Assembly: GCA_965220485.1 (NCBI GenBank)
Contig: OZ244832.1
Coordinates: 3,472,001-3,536,000, forward strand
Source: Aldehydirespirator sp965220485
Lineage (GTDB): Bacteria > Actinomycetota > Acidimicrobiia > Acidimicrobiales > Aldehydirespiratoraceae
Reading direction: 5' to 3'
Length of the DNA stretch: 64,000 bases
Shown here: positions 32,966 through 40,573 of the stretch, in pieces
Numbering within the stretch: position 1 is the stretch's first letter
Layout of the letters: each line of letters begins with the position of its first letter
The notes under the pieces: generated by a model
Seen by the model: the letters and a program-made list of their open reading frames with translations, nothing else
Database searches by the model: none
Told to the model about the DNA's origin: nothing
Made by a program: the position numbers and the translations under genes

Positions 32966-34153
32966 CTAGGGAGCCGATGTCCGGTACGGGTCGATCACGG
33001 GCCGCGCCGGCTGCATTTCTCGGATCTCGCGCTCCAAGTCTCTGAGCGACTCCGACGGCAGGTAGTGGCGGCCCCGCTTCTCGCCCTCGGGGTCGAGGAG
33101 GCCAGCCGAGGCCATGGCGGCAAGGTCGCGGGTGGCCATCGCCTCGCTGATCTGCTCGCCGGCGGCGGACCTGACGATGCTGATGTACAGCGAGCGATGC
33201 AGTCGCCAGCCCCGTGCCGAGTGCATGAGCGCGTCAACCGTCCGGTCGGGCAGACGGCAGCGCGCCGCAGTCTGCTCGCAGCGGTCCCACAGCGCCTCGA
33301 ACCTGTCGATCCGCCTGCGCAGCGTCGCAGCCTGACGGCAGTGGGCCGTGAGGCAGAACTCGATCCACGGGCGCGCGCTGCGCTCGGGCGACCACGAGCT
33401 GGCGGCCGTGTCGGTGAGCGCCCTGTAGTAAGCACCCGTGTTGCGTCCGAGGTAGTCCTCGATGCTTGCGAACACCGGTGACATCTCGCCGTCCGCACAG
33501 CCCAGCACGAACGACTGGAGGCACCGGGCCATGCGACCGTTCCCGTCGCTGAACGGGTGGATCAGCGTGAGGTTCAGGTGCGCCATGGCGGCGGCCGCCA
33601 ATGCCGGGGCGGGACTCTCGTTCACGTGGGCGATGAGATCATCGACCAGCGGCGCGACGGCGTCGCGATCCGGGGCCTCGTAGACGGGACGGCCTCCGCC
33701 GTCGCGCACCCACACCGCCCCTGGGCGCCATTGGCCCGGATGCGTGGACAGGTCGTGCCCGACCATCATGAAATGCAGCGCCTTCAACAGCGAAGCGTCC
33801 ATTGTGGGCCTGTCGGGGCTTATCGGGCCGGTGAGCTGCAGGACGTAGGTCATGGCGTCGCGGTAGCCGGCGATGGCCATGCGGGTGTCCTCGTCCACAC
33901 CCGGGGGCTCCTCGCCGTCGATGATGGCGGCGGTCTCGTCCACGGTGGAGTGGTAGCCCTCGATGGAGGTGGAGGCCTGCACGGCGCGCGCCATCATCAC
34001 CCGGCTCAGCGTGCCGTGCCACCGGCGGGGCGATACCAAATGGAACCGCAGATCGTCGCGGAGTTCTTGGATCTCTCCGAGGACCTGTTCGTCGTGGCCG
34101 GTCAGCTCCGGTGTCTCATAAATCACACGCGCGATACTACCGAGATAATCCAC
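32966..34153 (-). CDS. Fic-domain AMP-transferase (class II, self-inhibited)
   Basis: A 395-residue cytoplasmic enzyme. The catalytic loop HPFSDGNGRMARCLQ (about residues 197-211) matches HPFx(D/E)GNGRxxR with the essential His. An N-terminal ASTSIEGYHSTVDE (about residues 57-70) fits the inhibitory (S/T)xxxE(G/N) helix that places it in class II, where the inhibitor lies before the Fic motif in the same chain. The C-terminal part is a winged helix (SEAMATRDLAAMASAGLLDP, KRGRHYLPSESL). It would transfer AMP to a protein target. A palindromic TTGAT/ATCAA site lies just upstream, perhaps for self-regulation by the winged helix. Confidence 0.9.
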   Translation of the reverse strand: MDYLGSIARVIYETPELTGHDEQVLGEIQELRDDLRFHLVSPRRWHGTLSRVMMARAVQASTSIEGYHSTVDETAAIIDGEEPPGVDEDTRMAIAGYRDAMTYVLQLTGPISPDRPTMDASLLKALHFMMVGHDLSTHPGQWRPGAVWVRDGGGRPVYEAPDRDAVAPLVDDLIAHVNESPAPALAAAAMAHLNLTLIHPFSDGNGRMARCLQSFVLGCADGEMSPVFASIEDYLGRNTGAYYRALTDTAASSWSPERSARPWIEFCLTAHCRQAATLRRRIDRFEALWDRCEQTAARCRLPDRTVDALMHSARGWRLHRSLYISIVRSAAGEQISEAMATRDLAAMASAGLLDPEGEKRGRHYLPSESLRDLEREIREMQPARPVIDPYRTSAP

Positions 34154-34160
34154 ATCTGGT

Positions 34161-34175
34161 ATTGATTTATTATCA
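34161..34175. promoter_or_regulatory. Inverted repeat upstream of the Fic gene
   Basis: TTGAT-TTATT-ATCAA is a perfect 5-bp inverted repeat 8-22 bp before the Fic start codon, in an AT-rich patch of otherwise high-GC DNA. It is a promoter or operator candidate. Confidence 0.4.
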
Positions 34176-34271
34176 ACACATAGGTATCCCGAGTGAGGGT
34201 TCAGTTAGCGACATCCCGGCGGGCAGCGCCTGCTGCTAGGGCTGCCGGGGGGTCAGCGGTAGCCTCGTCTC

Positions 34272-35579
34272 GTGCGCCTGTACGACACCGCACGGCGGGC
34301 TGTGGTGCCCTTCGAGCCGTCCCCGCCGCCCGCGGAGGCGCGGATCTACGTGTGCGGCATCACCCCGTATGACAGCACTCACCTCGGCCACGCCAACACC
34401 TACCTCGCCTACGACCTGCTGATCCGCCGCCTCGAGGACCTCGGCCACCGGGTGCGGCTCGTACGCAACATCACCGACGTGGACGACTCGATCCTGCCCA
34501 AGGCCCGCGAGCTCGGCGTCGACTTCCTGGAGCTGGCCGCGGCCGAGACGGCCCGTTTCCACTGCGACATGGAGGCCCTCAACACCCGGCCCCCCGAGGC
34601 CGAACCCAAGGCCACCGAGTGGGTGCCCGAGATGGTCGCCCTCATCGAGGTCCTCGCGGCCGCCGGCCACGCCTACACCGCCGAGGGCACCACCTGGTTC
34701 GACGTGTCCACCTGGCGTGGTTTCGGCCGTCTCGGCGGCTACGACCACGCCGCCATGCGAACGCTGGCGGCCGAGCGGGGCGGCACCCCCGACGATCCCC
34801 GCCAGCGCAACCCGCTCGACTTCGTGCTGTGGCAGCCGTCAGCGCCCGACGAGCCGTCTTGGGACTCGCCGTTCGGGCCGGGCCGCCCCGGCTGGCACGT
34901 CGAGTGCAGCGCCATGTCGATGGGCCTGCTCGGCGCCGGGATCGACCTGCACGGCGGCGGCAGCGACCTGATCTTCCCCCACCACGAGTGCGAGCTGGCC
35001 CAGAGCGAGGCCGCCGCCAACCGGCAGTTCGTGAAGCACTGGATGCACTGCGGGATGGTCGGCTACGAGGGCACCAAGATGTCGAAGTCGCTGGGCAACC
35101 TCGTGTTCGTGAGCGACCTCTGCAAGGAGAGCGACCCGGCCGCGGTGCGCCTCGCACTGATGGCGCACCACTACCGCGACGACTGGGAATGGCACGACGA
35201 CGAAATCGCTGAGAGCGAGACGCTGCTCGACTCCCTCAACGAGGCGGTTCGACGGGACGGAGGCTCCCGCGGGTCGACCCGTGGCGCGGGCGGCGGCTCC
35301 GACCCCGCCTCCTTCGCTCGGCGCCTGCGCGACGCGCTCGACGACGACCTCGACGCGCCCCGGGCCCGGGCCGTGCTGGCCGAGATGGCCGACGCCATCG
35401 TCGGCGGTCGGCTCGACAACACCGCTCCCGGCCTCCTGGCCGAGCTGTGCGCGCTGTGCGGCATCGCTCTGGAACCGGACCCGTCCTCGGGTGGCGATGC
35501 GGGCGATGGCACGGCTGGAGGCATGATCGGCGGCGCCACCCCGGAACCAGACCCGTCGGCTCCGTCCGACCCGCAGTGA
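34272..35579 (+). CDS. mshC: Cysteine:glucosaminyl-inositol ligase of mycothiol synthesis
   Basis: 435 residues from a GTG start. It joins cysteine to GlcN-Ins using ATP in mycothiol synthesis. YVCGITPYDSTHLGHANTYL (about residues 28-47) is the MshC form of the HIGH region, where cysteinyl-tRNA synthetases read CGPTVYD. The KMSKS loop TKMSKSLGNLVFVS is followed by the LVFVS typical of MshC. Zinc ligands fit Cys in YVCGI, Cys in WHVECSAMS and His in FPHHECEL. The tRNA anticodon domain is absent. A Gly/Pro-rich tail of about 40 residues follows. It overlaps cysS by 4 bp (GTGA), an unusual pairing of the two paralogues. A divergent cysteinyl-tRNA synthetase is the alternative, less likely. Confidence 0.82.
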   Translation: MRLYDTARRAVVPFEPSPPPAEARIYVCGITPYDSTHLGHANTYLAYDLLIRRLEDLGHRVRLVRNITDVDDSILPKARELGVDFLELAAAETARFHCDMEALNTRPPEAEPKATEWVPEMVALIEVLAAAGHAYTAEGTTWFDVSTWRGFGRLGGYDHAAMRTLAAERGGTPDDPRQRNPLDFVLWQPSAPDEPSWDSPFGPGRPGWHVECSAMSMGLLGAGIDLHGGGSDLIFPHHECELAQSEAAANRQFVKHWMHCGMVGYEGTKMSKSLGNLVFVSDLCKESDPAAVRLALMAHHYRDDWEWHDDEIAESETLLDSLNEAVRRDGGSRGSTRGAGGGSDPASFARRLRDALDDDLDAPRARAVLAEMADAIVGGRLDNTAPGLLAELCALCGIALEPDPSSGGDAGDGTAGGMIGGATPEPDPSAPSDPQ

Positions 35580-37084
35580 TCTCGCTCTATGACACCCTCA
35601 CGGGCGAGGTGCGCCCCCTGGCGACCCGCGAGCCGGGCCGGGTGGCGCTGTACGCCTGCGGCCCGACCGTCTACGACCATCCCCACCTCGGCCACGCCCG
35701 CTCGGCCCTCACCTACGACGTGCTGCGCCGCTACCTGGAGTGGCGGGGCCTCGAAGTGCGCCACGTGGCCAACGTCACCGACATCGACGACAACATCATC
35801 AACCGGGCCCGCAGCGAGGGCAGCACCGAGAGCGAGGTGGCTGTCGAGTGGGAGGCGGTCTACGTCGACGCCATGGCGGCGCTCAACGTGCTCGATCCCC
35901 ACCAGCGGCCCCGAGCCACCGAATGGGTCGACGAGATGGTCGCCTTCATCGCCCGGATCATGGACGCCGGCGCCGCCTACGCCACCCCCACGGGCCTCTA
36001 CCTGAGGGTGCGCGACGTCGGTGGCTACGGCGACCTGGTGCATCGCAGCCTCGACGATCTGCGGGCCTCGGCCGGAGCCAGAGTGGAGGTTGACGAGGCC
36101 AAGGAGGACCCCCTCGACTTCGCCCTGTGGAAGGCGGCCAAACCCGACGAGCCGTCGTGGCCGTCGCCGTGGGGACCGGGCCGACCGGGATGGCACATCG
36201 AGTGCGTGGCCATGAGCCTCGGCATCCTCGGAGACGACTTCGACATCCACGGCGGCGGCAACGACTTGGTGTTCCCGCACCACACCAACGAGCGGGCCGA
36301 GGCGCTGGCCGTCGGCCGCACGTTCGCCCGCCACTGGGTGCACAACGCCATGCTCAACATCGAGGGCCAGAAGATGGCCAAGTCGCTGGGCAACTACCGC
36401 ACCGTGGCCGAGATGCTCGACGAGCACCCGCTCAACGGCCGGGCCTTCCGCCTGCTGGTGCTGCAAACCCACTACCGCAAGACCATGGAGGTCAACGCCG
36501 AGCTGATGGCCTCGGCCCGGGCCGCGGTGCGCCGTCTCGACGCTATGGCCCGCCGGGCCGGCGCCATAGCAGCTCAACCCCGATCGGCTGACATCATCGG
36601 GTCGCTCGATCCGACTGCCGCCGAGGCGTTCCGAGCAGCTATGGACGGGTTCCTTGACGCACACCAGTTGCAGGCTGCGCTCGACAACCTTGCAACTACC
36701 GCGGCGCGGGCGGTGGTCAAACGACTGGAACGTCGCTTCCATGCGGCCATGGACCATGACCTGGGCACGCCCGAGGCGGTGGCGGTGATCTTCGACACGC
36801 TCCGCAGGGCCAACGCCGAGCTCGATACGGGATCGCCTGACGGCCCGGTGTTCGCACGTATGGTGATCGGCCTGGCTGGCGCGTTGGGGTTGACCGTCGA
36901 CTCCGGCGGTTACGGAACGGGTGCCGACGCCGGTGACGCGGCGATTCAGGACCTCGTTGCCCGGCGGCAGGCGGCCAGGGACGCCAAGGACTGGACCACC
37001 GCCGACTCCCTGCGAGAGGAGCTGTCGGCGTTGGGCGTGGTGGTGGAGGACACTCCGGCCGGCCCGATCTGGCACCGGGCGTGA
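35576..37084 (+). CDS. cysS: Cysteinyl-tRNA synthetase
   Basis: 502 residues from a GTG at 35576 (MISLYDTLTGEVRPL). It charges tRNA-Cys. ALYACGPTVYDHPHLGHARS is the HIGH region with the zinc Cys, WHIECVAMS and FPHHTNERAEA give further zinc ligands, and QKMAKSLGNY is the KMSKS loop (about residues 264-273). The C-terminal DALR-like and anticodon part includes DLVARRQAARDAKDWTTADS and LGVVVEDTPAGPIWHRA, the usual ending. An insertion of about 25 residues (MARRAGAIAAQPRSADIIGS and following) lies after the catalytic core. The last about 25 codons are duplicated at 38171. Confidence 0.93.
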   Translation: MISLYDTLTGEVRPLATREPGRVALYACGPTVYDHPHLGHARSALTYDVLRRYLEWRGLEVRHVANVTDIDDNIINRARSEGSTESEVAVEWEAVYVDAMAALNVLDPHQRPRATEWVDEMVAFIARIMDAGAAYATPTGLYLRVRDVGGYGDLVHRSLDDLRASAGARVEVDEAKEDPLDFALWKAAKPDEPSWPSPWGPGRPGWHIECVAMSLGILGDDFDIHGGGNDLVFPHHTNERAEALAVGRTFARHWVHNAMLNIEGQKMAKSLGNYRTVAEMLDEHPLNGRAFRLLVLQTHYRKTMEVNAELMASARAAVRRLDAMARRAGAIAAQPRSADIIGSLDPTAAEAFRAAMDGFLDAHQLQAALDNLATTAARAVVKRLERRFHAAMDHDLGTPEAVAVIFDTLRRANAELDTGSPDGPVFARMVIGLAGALGLTVDSGGYGTGADAGDAAIQDLVARRQAARDAKDWTTADSLREELSALGVVVEDTPAGPIWHRA

Positions 37085-37208
37085 GCCTGCTCGGCAATCG
37101 CGTCCTGCGCGCCGAGGACCAGCGGATGCGCCGAACGGGCTGGAACGGCTTCCCCGGACAGCGGCGGGATGCACCTTCGGTGTCGCACGCCTTCTCTAGG
37201 ATGCAGCC

Positions 37209-37931
37209 ATGCCGTTCCACCAAGCTGAACTAGAGGAAACTCCGACCCAGAAGCGTGTGGCGCGCAACGGCGACGCGACGAACGATCTCGTGTGGAGCGC
37301 CTTCACGGACGGGAATGCACGCACCTTCGCGCGCGTCCTCGGACTGTATGTGAAGTCCGGGAGCGTCATTGCCGACGTGACATACGGCAAGGGGGTCTTC
37401 TGGCGGCACATTCCCTCCGACCGCTACGAACTGCGGGCCACGGACCTAAAGGATGGGGTCGACTGCCGCGATCTGCCCTACAGCGACGGCGAGATCGATT
37501 GCGTGGTCCTCGATCCCCCCTACATGCATTCGCCGGGAGGAACGGCGCACGAGGCCCACTCGCCCTTCGAGGACCACTACCGCAACAATGGGTCCGGAAA
37601 CAGGACGGGCAGCAAGTACCACGAAGCGGTGCTCGACCTGTACCGCGAAGCGGGAAGCGAGGCGCACCGCGTGCTCCGGGAGCGGGGCGTGCTCATCGTG
37701 AAGTGCCAGGATGAGGTCTGCTCGAATCGGCAGCGATTCACGCATGTCGAGATCATGCAGGCCTACGGCGAGATGGGATTCGTCGCAGAGGATCTGTTCG
37801 TCGTGGTGCGCAGGAATCGGCCAAGAGTCAGCCGCGTCATCCGACAGGTGCATGCCCGCAAGAATCACTCCTACTTCCTCGTCTTCTGGAAGCGCGGCGC
37901 GACTGGAGCCTTGTGGGAGCCTCCTCAGTGA
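37209..37931 (+). CDS. DNA methyltransferase (N6-adenine/N4-cytosine type)
   Basis: 240 residues. The catalytic motif IV is CVVLDPPYMHS (about residues 97-107; DPPY), and the SAM-binding motif I region is SVIADVTYGKGVFWRHI (about residues 55-71). RVLRERGVLIVKCQDEV is the late strand pair. KNHSYFLVFWK at the end is the usual closing strand. It would methylate DNA bases at a short target. Its stop overlaps the next gene, whose start resembles a restriction endonuclease, so the two look like a modification-restriction pair. It sits inside the insertion between cysS and the dehydrogenase. Confidence 0.85.
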   Translation: MPFHQAELEETPTQKRVARNGDATNDLVWSAFTDGNARTFARVLGLYVKSGSVIADVTYGKGVFWRHIPSDRYELRATDLKDGVDCRDLPYSDGEIDCVVLDPPYMHSPGGTAHEAHSPFEDHYRNNGSGNRTGSKYHEAVLDLYREAGSEAHRVLRERGVLIVKCQDEVCSNRQRFTHVEIMQAYGEMGFVAEDLFVVVRRNRPRVSRVIRQVHARKNHSYFLVFWKRGATGALWEPPQ

Positions 37932-38176
37932 GGGCCGTAGACCTGCTGATAGAGGTCATCCGTGAGCATTCTCCGCCGACGAAGTGGACAGGGGCCCCGC
38001 TTGAGGAGTTCCGGCGTGTGGAGAACACCAACCGCGGCGAGATCGGTGAGGACTTCCTGAAGCGGTACTTGGTCCTCAACGAGATTGGGGTCAGTTCAGA
38101 ATCTCGCATCACCCCGACGCGACCCATCGAGGAGCTCCCGGACTGGGTCCGCACGTCGGTGCAGAACGACGGGTAG
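37928..38176 (+). CDS. Truncated restriction-endonuclease-like protein
   Basis: 82 residues. The GTG at 37928 overlaps the methylase stop (GTGA). The segment LLIEVIREHSPPTKWTGAPL, then RRVENTNRGEIGEDFLKRYL, resembles the N-terminal part of small type II endonucleases, where N.NRG.IGE.FL.RYL precedes the nuclease core. The frame ends within the right copy of the cysS/dehydrogenase repeat, and no PD-(D/E)XK core is seen. So it is probably a fragment cut off when the cassette recombined. The nuclease assignment is inference from one motif plus the neighbouring methylase. Confidence 0.5.
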   Translation: MRAVDLLIEVIREHSPPTKWTGAPLEEFRRVENTNRGEIGEDFLKRYLVLNEIGVSSESRITPTRPIEELPDWVRTSVQNDG

Positions 38177-38241
38177 TCCGAGCTGTCGTCGCTCGGCGTG
38201 ACTGCGGAGGACACCCCCGCCGGCTCCGTCTGGCATCGCGC

Positions 38242-40512
38242 GTGAGCGTGCTCGGCAACCGGGTCCTGCGCACCGAGGACCCGCGGATGCTCACCGAGGG
38301 GGCTCGCTACGTAGCCGACCTGCGCCTTGACGACGCGGTCCACGCGTGCTTCGTGCGCTCCACCGTGGCTCACGGGCGCCTGATCGGAGTGGACACGGCC
38401 GAAGCCCGCGCCTGGCCCGGTGTGCTGGGTGTGTTTGCCGCGGCCGACCTGGACCTGCCCGACCTTCCGCCGATCCCGGTGGTCAATCCGCGTATGGCCC
38501 GGCCGGTCCTGGCCCGCGACACCGTCCGGTTCGTGGGTGAGCCGGTGGCGGCCGTGGTGGCCGAGACGTCCGCGGCGGCCGTCGACGCGGCCGAGCAGGT
38601 GGTCGTCGACATCGAGCCGCGGCCCGCAGTGGTGGCGCTGACCGACGCGGCCGCGATCGACAGGCTGGTCCACGAAGACGCCGGCACCAACGTCGCCTTC
38701 GACATGCCCGCCGGAGAGGCCGGGGACGACCTGGACTTCTCGGGCTGCGGGGTCGTGGTGGAGGCGTCGCTGGTCAACCAGCGGCTGGCGGCCGTGCCAC
38801 TGGAGCCCCGGTCGGCGGCGGCGGAGTGGTCAGCCGGCGGCGACCGGCTCACGTTCTATGCATCCACCCAGGCTCCGCACCGCGTGCGGGACGCCCTGGC
38901 TGCCCTCTACGGGCTCGACAAGGCTGCGGTGCGGGTGGTGACCCCCGATGTGGGCGGAGGCTTCGGGGCCAAGGGCTCGCCGGCGCCCGAAGAACTCGCC
39001 GTGGCCGGGCTTGCCCGAGCCGTCGGGCGGCCGGTGGTGTGGACCGAGTCACGGGCCGAGAACCTCACGGCCTCGGTGCACGGCCGGGCCCAAAGCCAAC
39101 GTTTCCGCCTGGGCGGCGACCGCGCCGGTCGCATCACCCACTACGAGCTCGACGTCGTCCAGGACGCGGGCGCCTACCCGATGATCGGCGCGTTCCTGCC
39201 CACGTTCACCCGCAAGGTGTTCACCGGCTGCTACGACATCGCTAACGCCTCGATCAGCGGGCGCAGCTACGTCACCAACACCGCTCCGGTCACCGCCTAC
39301 CGGGGTGCGGGCCGACCCGAGGCGATCTTCGCCATTGAGCGGGCCGTCGAGTTGTTCGCGGCCGAGATCGGGATGGATCCCGCCGACGTGCGGCGCCGCA
39401 ACTTCGTGGTACCCGAGCAGTTCCCGTACACCAACCCCGCGGGCAGCACCTACGACACCGGCGACTTCGGCGCGGCCCTCGACCGGGCGCTGGAGGCGGC
39501 CCGATACGGCGAGCTGCGAGCCGAGCAGGCCCGCCGCCGAGCCCACAGCGACCCGGTGCTGCTCGGTATCGGCATCGCCTCGTACGTGGAGAGCACCTCG
39601 CTGGGCGTTCGCGAGCTGGGTGAGATCGAGTTGGCAGCCGGCGGGTCGCTGGTGGTGCGCACCGGCGCCACCGCGTTCGGGCAGGGCCATGACACCTGCT
39701 GGGCCATGATCGCGGCCGAGGCCACGGGGGTGCCCGTCGACCGGATCACCGTGGTCTCCGGCGACACGGCCGAGATCTCCTCCAGCGAGCTGACGGCCGC
39801 CTCACGCTCGGCCCAGCTGGCCGGCTCGGCGGTCCTGACCGCGGCCCGTCACCTGGTGGAGCTGGCCCGCCGCCGGGCCGCGGCCCGCCTGGAGGCCGCC
39901 GAGGCCGACATCGTTCTCGACACGGCCACCGGAGCCTTCCACGTGGCCGGCTCGCCGCAGCCCCGGATCGGCTGGGCCGACATCGCAGCCGAAGCGGCCG
40001 TGCAAGCGGACGACCCCCCGCTCTCAGCGGCGTCGGACTTCGTGCAGGACGACAACACCTACGCCTTCGGCTGCCACGTCGCCGCGGTCGAGGTGGACTC
40101 CCGCACCGGCGAGACGGTGCTGCGGAGCCTGGCCGCCTGCGACGACGCCGGCACGCTGATCAACCCGCTCATCGCCGAGGGCCAGGTTCAAGGCGGCATC
40201 GCTCAAGGCGCGGCCCAGGTCTTGCTCGAGGAGATGGTCTACGACCCCGACGGCAACCCGATGGCCACCAACCTCGTGGACTACCCGGCGATATCAGCCC
40301 CCGATCTGCCTCGCTTCGATCTGGCGCCCATCGAAACGCCCACCCCGCTGAACCCGCTCGGCGCCAAGGGCATAGGCGAGTCAGGCACGGTGGGCGCCGG
40401 TCCGGCCATCCTCAACGCGATCCACGACGCGGTGGCCCACCTGGGCATAGACCACATAGACATGCCCGCCACCCCCCAAAGAATCTGGCGCGCCCTGTCC
40501 CAGCCTCCGTAA
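38242..40512 (+). CDS. Molybdenum hydroxylase large subunit (xanthine/CO dehydrogenase family, form II type)
   Basis: 756 residues from a GTG start. The N-terminal a/b hammerhead domain (GNRVLRTEDPRMLTEGARYV, PVVNPRMARPVLARDTVRFV) is followed by the molybdopterin-binding domains. VTPDVGGGFGAKGSPAPEEL, AYRGAGRPEAIFAIERAVEL (the active-site loop of form II, not the CO-specific form with Cys), TGATAFGQGHDTCWAMIAAE, and LGAKGIGESGTVGAGPAILN with the Glu that acts in catalysis. It hydroxylates an aldehyde, purine or similar substrate using a Mo-cytosine dinucleotide cofactor. The medium (FAD) and small (2Fe-2S) subunits are not beside it, which is unusual. Confidence 0.87.
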   Translation: MSVLGNRVLRTEDPRMLTEGARYVADLRLDDAVHACFVRSTVAHGRLIGVDTAEARAWPGVLGVFAAADLDLPDLPPIPVVNPRMARPVLARDTVRFVGEPVAAVVAETSAAAVDAAEQVVVDIEPRPAVVALTDAAAIDRLVHEDAGTNVAFDMPAGEAGDDLDFSGCGVVVEASLVNQRLAAVPLEPRSAAAEWSAGGDRLTFYASTQAPHRVRDALAALYGLDKAAVRVVTPDVGGGFGAKGSPAPEELAVAGLARAVGRPVVWTESRAENLTASVHGRAQSQRFRLGGDRAGRITHYELDVVQDAGAYPMIGAFLPTFTRKVFTGCYDIANASISGRSYVTNTAPVTAYRGAGRPEAIFAIERAVELFAAEIGMDPADVRRRNFVVPEQFPYTNPAGSTYDTGDFGAALDRALEAARYGELRAEQARRRAHSDPVLLGIGIASYVESTSLGVRELGEIELAAGGSLVVRTGATAFGQGHDTCWAMIAAEATGVPVDRITVVSGDTAEISSSELTAASRSAQLAGSAVLTAARHLVELARRRAAARLEAAEADIVLDTATGAFHVAGSPQPRIGWADIAAEAAVQADDPPLSAASDFVQDDNTYAFGCHVAAVEVDSRTGETVLRSLAACDDAGTLINPLIAEGQVQGGIAQGAAQVLLEEMVYDPDGNPMATNLVDYPAISAPDLPRFDLAPIETPTPLNPLGAKGIGESGTVGAGPAILNAIHDAVAHLGIDHIDMPATPQRIWRALSQPP

Positions 40513-40573
40513 GCCTGGCTCCAACTGGCCGCAGCCCGCTTGTTTCACATGCAGCGGCTAGTTTCGTCGGCTC

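Larger units (their letters stand above)
37018..38292. repeat. Duplicated cysS-end/dehydrogenase-start junction flanking an inserted cassette
   Basis: 37018-37128 and 38171-38292 are related over about 110 bp (about 80% identical by eye). Each contains the last codons of a cysS gene (GCGT..., GAGGACAC, TGGCA.CG, stop) overlapping the start of the dehydrogenase gene (GTGAGC.TGCTCGGCAA). The left copy has the working cysS end and a dead dehydrogenase start. The right copy has a dead cysS end and the working start. Two genes lie between. Confidence 0.75.

Noticed and set aside
35171..37174. 667-codon minus-strand frame
   Set aside because: Opposite mshC/cysS, whose motifs are unmistakable.
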